From: Cerrena zonata
Lineage: Eukaryota; Basidiomycota; Agaricomycetes; Polyporales; Cerrenaceae
Assembly: GCA_038087015.1 (NCBI GenBank)
Contig: JASBNA010000022.1
Location: 186,001-250,000 of the forward strand
Length of the DNA: 64,000 nt
Direction: 5' to 3'
Under the pieces are notes generated by a model, which saw only the letters and a list, made by a program, of their open reading frames with translations, was not told the DNA's origin and did no database searches. Both the position numbers and the translations under genes were made by a program. Below, one piece after another: positions 1-12,100 of the stretch (the stretch's first letter is position 1; each line of letters opens with the position of its first letter).

Positions 1-199
1 GATGTCCTCCACAAACTTCATTACCACTCGTGTAACATACCATAACACAGACGGGAAAATGGGACACATAGAGAATGCATTACAATAAAAAAGTGAAAAG
101 CAACGATAGCAAGCATAGAGATCAAACAGTTAAATGCAGCAATGGGCAATCCTGAGGCGTACAAAAATAAGGGGATAACATGGAAAATACGAGATGAGA

Positions 200-3100
200 T
201 CAATCATCGGATGCAGGTGCTTTACTCTTGCCCTTTCGTTTCGTTTGCTGTTTGATACGAGCCTGCGAAAGCATTAATGAGTCAGCTAGAAAAGGCCTCG
301 AAGGAAATAAATGAACTGACCTTGGCTCGCGTCCTCGCCCCTCGTCGTAGCCGGTCTGACGGTTCGGGTTCTTCCTCTTCAGCCTCGTCTTCTGAAGTCT
401 TAGGAGGTTCGTGAACAGATGAACGACCAGCATCGCTCTCAGCATCGTTGTCGTCATCATCTGATTCAGTCGGTGAGGATTGTTCATCCTCGGAATCGTC
501 CTTTCGCCGTTTGCCTCTGGTTCGTGGGCGTCTGAGACGGAACATAAGTGGACGGTCTGTTTTAAGGCTGAGTTGGTCACTTACTTCGCACCACCGTTCG
601 TCTTTGGAGCAGCCTTGCGTTTCGCAGGTTTCTTCTCCTTAGGTTTGTCCTAAACGCAAGTCAGTTAGAATTCGTCCCGTCGTGGAATTAAGAAGCAAAC
701 TCACAGCCTGTTTCCCCTTCTCTGCAAGCCAGGACAACGTCTCTTCAGGCAGATACACTGTCTTCACAATCTGGACGAAGGTTAGCATAATCTGACAATC
801 AGTCACAAAGGTCAAACACATAGTACATACCTCATTACAAGCATCCAGAGGTAAAGCTCGCAAGATATCTTGAGGCAGCTTGACTTTCCCAGGGAAACTC
901 TCGATGCTCCAATTATGATGCTTCGCTCGAGCCCGAATCAAATGCGACGCTAGTTCGCTTGCAGCATACAGATTCTAACACGTCCTTGTAAATCACGTTC
1001 TTGTATATCAAATAGAAGAAATGTAACACACCTCACTATGTGTATGTGACTCTGCATCCCTTACTGTCTTCAGTCTGTTAGCTAGATGGAACAGGAGCGA
1101 GACATTGTCTGCTGTTGCAACAAGTTCAAGATAGAAATCGATATATCTAGATGGGCACGAATGATAAATAAACCGTATTCTCTCATTCGAAATGGATTTT
1201 ATCCTTACTTTGCCATGTCCGGTAGCCCTTCCGGAGTGATAGAAAAATCAGGATGATGTGCAAGGAGATGGAGAAGACGAGTAAAGTTCATCTCGAAATG
1301 CGCCAATCGTTGGTCTAGCGAGTAAGGTTGTCAATGAAAAATTATTCCACCAGGTTGAGTGAGTATTGTTACGTACTCTTAGCCATCGATCGAAGAGCAA
1401 CCAATATGAATGCTCTCGCCTAGTGAGAGGAACGAGGGAAGGTTAGCTCAATTATGAAACACAAATAGAACAACTCACATTGGTTCTCACATCTACCTCA
1501 GGATCATGGATGGACAGGAAGGGGATCACATAATACTGTGGCGGTAGACTTGGTGGTGATAGGACAGATAGAAGCTTAATGAGGAAGTTAAACCGGACTT
1601 GATAGCATGGGTCTTGCATCATGATGGCTATGGGGACGAAGTGAGGGGAGATAGCCTGGGCGAACGATTTCACGCAGGCGAGTCGCAAGAGGGAGGTAGT
1701 GGCTTGCAGTCGTAATCGTGCTTTCACTTTCGGGCTACCAGGGGAAGTCAGCATGGTTGGAACGAAGAACAGACAGTGCTTCATGGCAAACTTACTCATC
1801 ATTCGCATTATCCGTAAACGACCCTAAGTTTGTAACCAGCGTGATGAACATCTTCAGAACTGGTTTAGCGATATCCAGGGCATTTTCATCGCTAGCATGT
1901 GCATAACAGCGATTTCTGCACGTCTTGAGAGCAAAGATCTTTGCTCTCATCTGTGGTGATAAATCGTCATTATCGACCCACTCTTCGTCAGTATCCATTG
2001 CCTCCTATAAACCGGACCCAAAATTACCGAGTCAGTCTTATGTTGTGTGTTGAGAAAGGGGCAATCTTACGGGATCAGCCTCGTTCCCGGTCATCAGGAC
2101 CTTCTTGAGCAAGTGTTCAGTGATCACATCGCTCCTTAGCTCGAAGGCCTCCGGACTTCTGAGTGCCAATTGAGCCAATACAGCGATATGCGCAGCTTCA
2201 TGGCTAGGATCCGCTTCTGGGAGTGCATCTGCGATGGTCTAAATAGTGGATTAGAGATCTACATATTCAATTAATTGATAGAAAAAAACATACCTCGACG
2301 ACCTCTGCACAAACCTCGTCATGATTCTTCATGAACACCAGGAGACGTGCGGCAAATTTAGCATGACGATAATTAGAACTCATCACATATCGCATGATTC
2401 GCTCTGTCGTTTTCCTTTTGAATATATTTAGTACCCTTCATCCTCACTTCCTAAAAGAGAACTCACTTATCCGTCGGCGCAAGCGATTTATCCCAACTCG
2501 AAACAGCCGCCAACGCCTGCAAACACGCCTCAACCAACATCGGATTCTTCTCATCCGAAATCCCCTTCGACAATTCACCAATGTGAAGCTTATACAACGC
2601 CGCATAGTGTTTCGAGATATACTGCAAACAGAGTTTAGCGTTGTGGGCAATATGTCCGTATGCGGGTCCGTCTGCGCCTTTGGCGAGACGTTTGATGAGG
2701 GTGGGTATTGAGGAGGTGTTGATGATCCGCAAGGAAGCACGTCGGAGGAAGAGTTGCATGGTGCTGAGGATGCCGGAGTGGTTCTCTTTGACCCGTTTGA
2801 GGAATTCATTCTAAGGATGGGGAAATAGTTAGTAAGACATTGGTTATCGATCATGTAAGACTTACGTAGGATTTGAGGAGTGTCTTGAGTTCCGTCTGGG
2901 GATCCATACAGGTCTTCAAAAGCTTGTATAGTCGATTTTCGTTGGCTTTTGCAAACGCTTGGAGATCATCTGCAGCCTTATGTGGATCGGGGAACGTTGC
3001 TATTCAATCCCTAGTTTCAGTTACATGACCAACAAGTAGAAGATAGAGAAGGACTACGAACCTGATAAACTCCGTATACTCGCGTTCAAGTTAGCGACAA

Positions 3101-5128
3101 TTGTTTCCTCATTCTCGTCAATGACGCCACCCTAAACAATATTGATACACAACTCAGAGAGATGATGAATATGTGATAAACTTACGTTATTCGTGATGCA
3201 GCATTGGATGTAGCTATCGAACCTCGTCGGACGTCTACATGAAAATTAAACACCATTTCTTGTCCTGTAGTAGGGGAGGGAAAGTACTTACGCTCCCTTA
3301 AGACCTGTCCATGATAACAGCAAGTTAATAGCTGACTCGTCCAGATATTTCATTATCAAGAGAAGTCTGTCCATCCACACCACTTCATCTGCGTTTGATT
3401 GGGAAGGAAGGGGTAAGATATATTCATCGAGGATTTGTTCAGCGATTGCTCTATTATGATGTTGAGACCACACCACACCAATATTTTGGATAAATTGGAA
3501 CTCACTTGACTTCGGGTGTAGCCTTGGCATTGTGAAGGATTTGCTGAGGGATCCAAGCGAAATGTTCAATAGCAGCAGGGTCGCCGTTCTCGCTAGGGGA
3601 AATATAAGTCGGACATACTCAAAAATATACGGTTACTTAGACGTACATTTCGGGATATGCTAGGCTGTAAAGACGACCAACAGCAGTCATTGCCTCAATT
3701 TGGACAGAACGCTACATGAAATTTAGACATGCTGACAGTTACGGCTGCTTGAACAATCAAATACCTTCTTGTCAAGACCTCGACCAGCAATGGATTTGAG
3801 TTTAGCAGCCGAGACATGATGCAAAGCGGTTTCATAGTCCAGTTGTGAGTACAATTTACACACCGCCGCTCGAACCTTTTCGTCAGGATCCAGAAGTTTC
3901 GTATCCAGTGATTCTATACGTCAAGGCAACGTGTTAGTTGAATTAGGATCAACACTTACTCTAAACAACCTGTTGCAATTACCTTCAATTTGAGCACGGA
4001 CATCTGGCAGATGGATCAAGACACTCCTGACAGCCTCGACAAAGGTCAGTCTCACAATAGGAGCCTTATCATTCTTTCTGTGTAGCCAGTAATTCCATGT
4101 CGAAGGATACTTCTTGACGAATTCGGCGGCTCCTTTGTCTGAGAACATTTCCCCCAGCACTTGCGTTGCCATGACACGCAACTGAGTGTTTTCAACACGA
4201 AGTTCCTCTTCTAATTGAGGCACGACGTTGTGTAGAAGTTGAGGGACGGAGCGATTGAGTTGCTTGATGAGTTCGTGTGCCTTGCCTATCTGGTCGTATT
4301 CTTCGTTCTCGGAATGTGTAACGATTTGGTCTGTGAAGTACTGGCAGACGTTTCGTTGAAGTTTGTCGGCCGTCTCCTGACAGATGCTGACGACAAGACG
4401 GTATGCTGGTTGGTCCATACCCTACACGCAAGATACGTAGTCAATGACGTTAGATACTGACCTGGGTAGCACTCTATTCTATGATAATTAAGCGAGGGAA
4501 AGCTCACCCCTTGTTTGTCCATAAACTGCGCCAAAATTACGTCCAACACTTCGGCAGGAAGGTTTTGACATTCATCAATGAGAGCAACGAGGATATCTGC
4601 CATGAAGATTTCCACCTTCCGTGGTAAATCATGCCGAACAGTACCAAAGAGTGCGTGGAATATGTCGTTCATAAGTGTATCTGCGTCCGGCAAGTCACAA
4701 ACGAGCACAACACTCTTGACGGTGGCAAGACAATCTAGCAAGTGGAAGTACTCGCTGTAATACGGCGAATCAGCACCTTTGAGACCAGTAGAGATTTGCT
4801 TGAACATGAATTGGAATATATCCCTGAGTTCAGGCTGGGTGTATGGGGCGTCGGGGGCATAAAGACGCAGAATCTCAGCAAGACAGTTTGCGGCATACGC
4901 CTTCACGCCCCGATCTTTGTGGAGGAGTATAGTTCGACTGATGAGCTCTTTGCGTACACCAGAAAGAGACTGTACATCGACATGTTCTTGATCCATGCCA
5001 GTCATTTCGGTGTAAAGCGCTTTGAGTTTCTTCTGCAAAGCATCGGTAGTGATTCCTTTGGAAAGCAGCTTGTCGCGGAATTGTAGTTTCTTGGGCGACT
5101 GCCCAGCGGTTCTGGTCTGTGCAACCAT
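200..5128 (-). CDS. PDS5: Sister chromatid cohesion protein Pds5
   Basis: Cohesin-associated HEAT-repeat protein that binds the Scc1/Rad21 kleisin region and regulates cohesin loading, acetylation and release in the nucleus (family knowledge). The first exon, 5128 down to 4508, holds the family's N-terminal block: a LSKGITTDALQKKLKAL-like start, then HKDRGVKAYAANCLAEIL and LYAPDAPYT. It ends at codon GGG before a GTGAGC donor and continues in phase at 4424 with GGMDQPAYRLVV. At least a dozen short introns follow, and alpha-helical HEAT-like segments run to about 700. The tail (545 to 200) is typical of Pds5: acidic Asp/Glu/Ser runs, then basic RRGARTRAK and KQQTKRKGKSK patches, ending SDD and stop. 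The ATG at 5128 starts the conserved block and has no better upstream candidate. The gene lies head to head with NAA15, about 510 bp apart. The family call is strong; internal exon borders are approximate. Confidence 0.9.
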
Positions 5129-5207
5129 TTTGTAAGAGAATAGAGATGGTGTTCGGGTATCTTCAGGTGTCGTTAGTGATATTCTAGAGCATTAGGGTAA
5201 ACTAGTA

Positions 5208-5255
5208 GCAGCGGAGGAGGAAAGGAGGAGAAGGAGGAGGAGGAAGAGGTGGTGG
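5208..5255. promoter_or_regulatory. Purine-rich tract in the PDS5/NAA15 divergent promoter
   Basis: A run made almost only of G and A, mostly GGA/GAA/GAG triplets, lies 80-125 bp upstream of the PDS5 ATG. Read on the PDS5 strand it is a CT-rich tract, which is common just upstream of transcription starts in filamentous fungi. The 508-bp interval between the two start codons must serve both genes. I see no convincing TATA box for either, as expected for housekeeping promoters. The role is inferred from position. Confidence 0.45.
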
Positions 5256-5636
5256 AACGCGACTCGGTCCCTCCGTGCGCGAAACCCGATCGCGCTCACG
5301 AGATGTCACACTCCTTCGTCACGACCGCGTTTATCGAGTGACAAGTGTAACAGCGTGACGTATACAGAGTTAAGAAATCTAGACTGGGGAATGCTATTAT
5401 ACCACTCAGCTTAGCTTGCATCTCCTCGACCTCACCGCCCAGTGCTGCTCGTAAAACATACGGTAGCACTCGACGTTCAACACAACCACTTGTGTAACGT
5501 CTATACACAGGCCGACCTGCCGACGGCAATCAACCGCACCGTACGTAGACCCAAAACGTCTTTTGAATGCGTTTTGATTTATAAACCTTAATCCTGCCTG
5601 TAACCCACACTCCGTATAGCAGACCAACAACTCAAT

Positions 5637-8600
5637 ATGCCTCCCGTTCCTCCAAAAAGGGCTCTCCCGTCAAAGGAGTCCTCACTCTTCAAAGAGGTTC
5701 TTAACCAGTATGAGACCAAGCAACACAAGAAAGGTCTCAAGACTGCCGACCAGATCCTCAAGAAATTTCCCGAGCATGGAGGTACTTGCGAGTCTCGCTG
5801 GCATGCCCAATATCTGAATCTATCCTGCTCTAGAAACCCTTTGTATGAAAGGCTTGATCTTGACCCACATGGGTCGCCGGGAGGAAGGTCTTGAGCTCGT
5901 CAAGAAAGGTGTCCGACTTGACCTGACTTCGCATATTGTCTGGCACGTCTTTGGTTTGATCCAGAAGGGCGAAAAGAACTACGAAGAAGCTCTAAAGTCG
6001 TATACTCAGGCTCTTCGATGGGACAAGGTACGTATTCCAGAAATCATGATCATTGCCCCAGCCAATAATCGTACCCGACTTAGGAAAACCTTAATATCCT
6101 CCGAGATGCAGCTCATCTGCAGACACAACTCCGGCATTTCGATCAACTCGTAGAAACCAGACACACACTTCTTCGCCTCCGTCCCAATCTCCGACAAAAT
6201 TGGATCGGCCTCGCAGTCGCATATCATCTGAATGGAAACGCTGTCGAAGCAAAGAAAGTGCTCGAGCACTATGAACTTACACTCAAGGTATGTTCTTGTC
6301 GCCCGGAAAACTGGGACATTGCCCCATGCATATACAGAACGTTCCAGATTACGATGTAGAACACTCGGAAGTCCTGTTGTACCATGTCCGCCTACTGGAA
6401 GAAGTCGAAGAGTTCGATGAAGCTCTCAGCATGCTAGATGTCAATGCCAAGTCTCGCGCTATCATAGACCGTACTGCAATAATGGAATGTAGAGGTATGT
6501 CATCTTTTAATCTCATTATCATTAAGATCTCGTTTAACGTGATAATCTTATAGCTCGTATATTGTCAAAACTGAAAAACACTGATGAGGCGGAGCACTCA
6601 TGGCAAGCGCTGATTCAGCAAAACCCTGACAACTACGACTATTATCAGGGCTACTTCTCCAACCGGGGACTTGACCTATGTAAGCTCCCCGCAGTAAATC
6701 CACCGGCATCCTTCATTGCTCAATTTCTAGCCCAGACAACATAACCGATGACACCCACGTCAAGGCAATGCAAATCCTGAGTGACTTTTCCACGCAGCTT
6801 CCAAAGGCTGCTGCACCTCGTCGATTGGCGCTTGAAATTGCAAAGGGTGAAGCAGTTGTTTCGAATAACTCGTTTCTTACGTGTTGACTGTATTGTTCTC
6901 TTACAGGTGACGAGTTCAAAGAACTCATAGAGTCCTACCTTTTGTCTGGTATTGAGCGGGGTATCCCATCACTTTTCACTGATATCAAATTACTCTACAA
7001 AGACGCTTTCAAGCAAGAAACCATCCAATCTGTCATCGAATCCCACCGTGAAAAACTCTCATCTCCTGCTCCTCCTGCCCCATCATCCGAATCTGAACCC
7101 CCAACAACATACCTTTGGACACTTTACTTCCTTGCCCAACATTACTCTTTCATCGGTCAACATGACAAATCGCTCTCACTTCTCGAGACGGCGCTTTCGC
7201 ATACCCCAACACTACCCGAACTCTTCATGTTCAAAGCAAGGGTGTTGAAACGTGTTGGTGATCCGTACGGTGCGGCTAGGGCCATGGATGAAGCTCGATT
7301 GTTGGACTTGCAAGATCGGTTCTTGAATACCAAGACGGGTAAGTATAGACTGCGGGCTGGACTGGAAGAGGAAGCGCAGGACGTATTGGGGTTGTTTACC
7401 AAGGTAGATACACTCGTCAGCATTAGCGACAAAGGTAAACTGATTATTAGCGTTCTGGTATCGTCTCTGCGCCTAGAAAGATGCACCTAGTCCAGGAGCA
7501 GATCTGGAAGACATGCAGTCGATTCTCTTCCTTACTGAGGATGCTGCATGTCATCGACGCAATGGAAACCTGGGTCTGGCTTTGAAACGATATCATGGTC
7601 TTCAAAAGGTATTTGATCTTAGCTACAATGTTTTTCAGTTTCCAGGCTGATTCGGCTTCTCTTTATGTAGGTATTCAACGAGATCGAGGATGATCAGTAC
7701 GATTTCCATGGATACTCCCTGCGAAGGTTCACGATCAACGTCTACCTGTCGTAAGTCCACTACAACCACCATCTGGATTTGCGTTTCGTTATTCACATGT
7801 AGTTCAACCAGAATGATCCCTTGGGCAGATCGAGTACGTTCGCATACTGCGTATGTGCAAGCTGCTATTGCCGCCTCACAGGTACGTCCATTTGATGTCT
7901 AGGTGGACGCGATACTTATATCCTCTGAAGATCTATGTGAGCTTGCACGATGATCCTACGTTAGCCAACAAGTCTTCAACAGCCAGTACGAGTTTTTACT
8001 CTTTTTTCTGTCTTCACCCTTATCGACTCTAATCTAGACCACTTGACCGGCGCTGAAAAGAAGGCAAAGAAAAAGGCTCAAAAGGCTGCTGCTCAGAAAG
8101 TTCGTGAAGAAGCAAAGAAAGGTAAATAGTATGCTGACTGTCTTGAATTATTTTATTCACCATCTCTCTCTAGCTTTGGCCCAAACGAATAGTGACGACA
8201 AGGGCTTGGAACCTGGACCGCAAAAGGACGATGACCCTGACGGCGCCTCGTTGTTGAAGGCCACCGATCCTCTCAATAAGGCTTGGACATTCTTGGGTCC
8301 TCTTGCTAATCTTGATTTGAAGAACGTCGATGTGTGGTTAGCTATTTACGATGTCTCTGTTAGACAGAGTACGTCTGCACATGAGTTCTTAAGCCATTTT
8401 GGGGTTACTGACTTTGCTAACTTTTGTAGAAAAATTCTTGCAGGCTGTTCGGGCTCTGAATCACGTTAAGAGCTTGGATCCTGAGAACCCAGAGTTGCAC
8501 GTTCGATTAGTTCATCTTCGACACACAGTATCATCGCTACCACAGCCTCCACCAGAACCCATTGGCCCAGTACTCTCCGAATCATTGGACAAGTTGCTCT

Positions 8601-9043
8601 CGCCTGAGGTCTCTTTGGAAACATACAACTCCCAGTACTTGCAGCAACATCCAACCTCTGGTCATGCTATCTTTGCATCCGCGAAGGTTCTTCGACTACT
8701 CGGTGCTACTCCCGCCGAAGAGATTGACAATACTGTGTTCACCATGTTCAACCCTGACGTTCAATTTGGTGTCGATGTAAGCACTATTCTACCATATACT
8801 GCCTCTCAGGTACTAATCCTATTAACAACATTGATCCTTTAGACTGGCCTCGACGTTGTGAACTTCTTGAAGTCAATTCGCTCGTCACGAGTAGAGGAAT
8901 TCCGCGCAGCAGCCGACAAGAAGTTTGAATTATCTACCATCTTCAAATCATCTACAGACATTGCTTCTCTACGACATGAGGCTATCGCCACCGTAGAAGA
9001 TGCGGAAAAGGCAGATGGTGATAAAGTGGAAGTCATCAGCTAA
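5637..9043 (+). CDS. NAA15: NatA N-terminal acetyltransferase auxiliary subunit (Naa15/Nat1)
   Basis: Large TPR scaffold that anchors the catalytic subunit Naa10 to the ribosome for co-translational acetylation of N-termini (family knowledge). Exon 1 (from 5637) encodes MPPVPPKRALPSKE and the conserved SSLFKEVLNQYETKQHKKGL block. It splices near 5780 to ETLCMKGLILTHMGRREEG, the first TPR. Further TPR pairs follow, including HIVWHVFGLIQKGEKNYEEA, NYDYYQGYF, and SLLETALSHTPTLPELFMFKA. Near 8040-8120 a lysine-rich helix (LTGAEKKAKKKAQKAAAQK) matches the basic linker before the C-terminal TPRs of Naa15, followed by TDPLNKAWTFLGPL and FLQAVRALNHVKSLDPENPE. The last exon (from about 8843) ends with stop at 9041-9043. 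Roughly ten introns of 50-60 nt interrupt the gene, and the overall size fits the 800-870 aa family. Its stop is about 140 bp from the LTN1 stop, tail to tail. Confidence 0.9.
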
Positions 9044-9182
9044 TTGGTATAATTGATACATTGAGATATCGATATTCGAGACATGCTACAATCTGATTTG
9101 CTGTCTAGACCTTGCTATAATAATATACAATCGTGAATGATACGGTTTCTGGTTGGTATCGATGTAGGTTAGTGGAATGTTT

Positions 9183-12100
9183 TTACATGATCTCTGAACG
9201 ACAGAGTGGGCAAGTGGGCGAATGACTTGTGCTGAACCACTATGGATTGAGCAAAGGGTCAGAAAATGCAGTCGCTGTGATAGATGGGACTCGACGAACC
9301 TTGTAGAGACAGCCTGAGTGGAATCGGTTCTTGCAAGTCTTGCAGGGCTTCTTCGGAAGACTACCATCCATAGCGCTGATTACACTAAGATTCTGGTAAG
9401 TAAGTGCTAGGTATACAAATTGGTGTTCACTTACGAATAACAAATCGCACACTCTGACTGGCCCTCAAAGTGTGACGTAACGTTCTTCTTGAAGAAATAG
9501 ATACCATCGATGATGCTTCCACTCTGAGAAGGCAGTCAGTCGAGGGTCAACTAGGACCAGAACGTAGGGGGTACGTACGCGGAATGAGAGAATCTGTTGT
9601 ACGCCCAATGTCCATGCTCGCCAACGATCTTCAGCCACACCAACACGAGTTGTGTCCTTGACTTCGATATTATGCAGCGGCCAATCTGGGGGTAACCTCA
9701 GCTTGAGTTCTAGTTGGTACTCATCCACAGCGTAAGCGGCAGTAACTTCGTTTACAGCATTGGCGACCTTGACTGTAAGGTTGTCATCTTTGAGGTCGGC
9801 AGAAGCCACAGGGTCTTTGACTTGTGCTAGTTCGGCACGAATAAGAGCGGGAGAGAAATAATTGGAGGTGTAGGTTGTTACTGCAGCTGACAGTTGTCGA
9901 TCGCGGCAGTCAAGAAGCCAGCTTCGGAATAGGGATGGTACCACCTTCAACGCTCGATAATAGAGATGTGCTGCCAGTAGAGATAGACTGAGGGAATCAT
10001 GAGGAGAATACGCTGTCATCGAGTCAGGTCACTTTCGTGCTCAGTCAATCAAGAGGGCCAAACTCACAGTCCAAATAGAACACATCAATACTCCAGATGT
10101 CTAGTTTGAATGCTTTTGCCACACCCTCGTACAGTCCTAGTATACTGAAGACTTCAGGGAGGAAATGTTCGGAGATGAGCTCATGCTTGCGGAGGTGGTC
10201 GATGTATCCAGACTTGACTTTCAGTGACTGGGTAGGTCATATCAGCATGCGTGTGGTACCAATAGAAATATTTTGACCTACAGCATCGTTGAACAGGTCA
10301 AATACGAGTGACCAGGATAGGAGGCTTCCCAAGATATTCTGTTGAGCTGTAGGCTCTTCTGCCTGTGGTAAGCTTTGTTGAAGCAATTCGATAAGTTCCA
10401 AAGGTAGCTCCGCCTTGAACTCCGCCTCTGTATCTACAGCAGCCTCAACAACGACATATTCGGTACGTTTTCCAGCTGCTTGACGTAACATGGCGTACGC
10501 CATAGTCTGTACATCGGGAGAGGAATCTACGACCAGATGACACATCTGTGAAGCGATGAGTCAACGTTCAGATAAATGAAATGGAATGCGTGGTGTACTT
10601 GCCTTCGAAAGGGTATTATGATCGATCAGTGAAGTTGGCAAGTCTTGAACGATCATTAGAGCTTGCTCGCGACAAGCGGAAAGAGGGCCGGAGGCGTTCG
10701 ATTTTTCTGCAACATAATTAGACGTGGTATACTTCGTCCATGAAAGCCAATACAACCAACCTAGCTTGACAGTAACGAGATCCCGAACCAGAATCAGTAT
10801 TGCCTGTTGCCTCTCCACCCAAGATTCTCGCAGTTGTTTATTGGTCGTAGCAAGATCTTGAATCGCAAGTAGCAATCTGAGACTTCGTGAGAGAGTAGGT
10901 AATGTCTTAGAGTCGTCAAACGAGCAGTTCTGCGGACACCAAATGCGTTAAATCCAGTAATCTCTCAACGCGTGTAACTCTTACCTCTAGATTGTTCTCT
11001 AGAACATCGAAAATCAAGTCCCAATGGGAACCGACAACATTCTGGACGATCGGCGCAAGGTTGATAAAAACGAGTGTCAGTTCGCTCTCAACAGCTTCGT
11101 CTATGTCTTCGTCAGAAGTGATCCACTGTTGACAGGCTCTAATCAAGTTCACGGCTCTTGGCGTTGGAAGGAATATCACGTCGGATTCAGGATCAGGCGC
11201 GACCATATTCAATCGACGTAGCGTCCAGAGTCCCTCTGTATTCACTTTCGCAGGACGAATACCCGTGACATCCGCTGCCAGCTGATTCCTATATCTCTCG
11301 AGACTTGGAGGTTCAAGGCCAGATTCTGCAACCGATCGGATAATCGCAAGAGAGGAATGAGGAGCTGGAGGAATATTGACATTAGAATAGAAAGGATGAG
11401 CTTAATGATATAACGAACCTCTTTTCTCGACTTTCCTTGCTACGGCAAGGAGTTTATCTGCCTCGTCTTTGGTCGCACTCGACATTAGATATCGAAGAAC
11501 AGTGTACAAATTGCGAGATTCTCTGACTTTCCCCCCTTCGTGTGACCCGTGTATGAGCTGATGCAAGAGTCCACTAATTCCGTCATCTGCTTGAGACCCG
11601 CTTTCAAGAAGGATAGGAAGCGTCACAGACAATAATTGATCCGGAGCGGAGGATAAGACGTAGGTAAGAAGTTGTTGAACCTTGGCTTGTAAGTCTCGCA
11701 GAATCGTATCAGGGACATCTTTAGCGAATAGCGGACTAGTGGCAGATGGGAACTGTAGTCTTTCATCAGCGTACTGAGCAAGAGCAAGGAAATGTCGGAA
11801 AGGCCATATTGTCGTTTTCGCCAGCTGTCGATTTTCCAAAAAGTAATGAACCAATGCAATGACAGTGCGAGCATAAGATGAATATCCAGATCGATCAACT
11901 GTAGGCTGTATAGATTCAGGCTTCTCATCCTCGTCATCATCTTCGTCGAGACTTGTTGGTACCAAGGGATCGATGACGGCAAGAGATAAATTGGACGGAC
12001 AATCTGGAAGCCTGTCCAGACTGGTGTTCAAAGTATTTGGAGGGATTATTTCTGTAATATTCCCGACATGAACCTCGTCCTTATGTGCAAGGCAGACATG

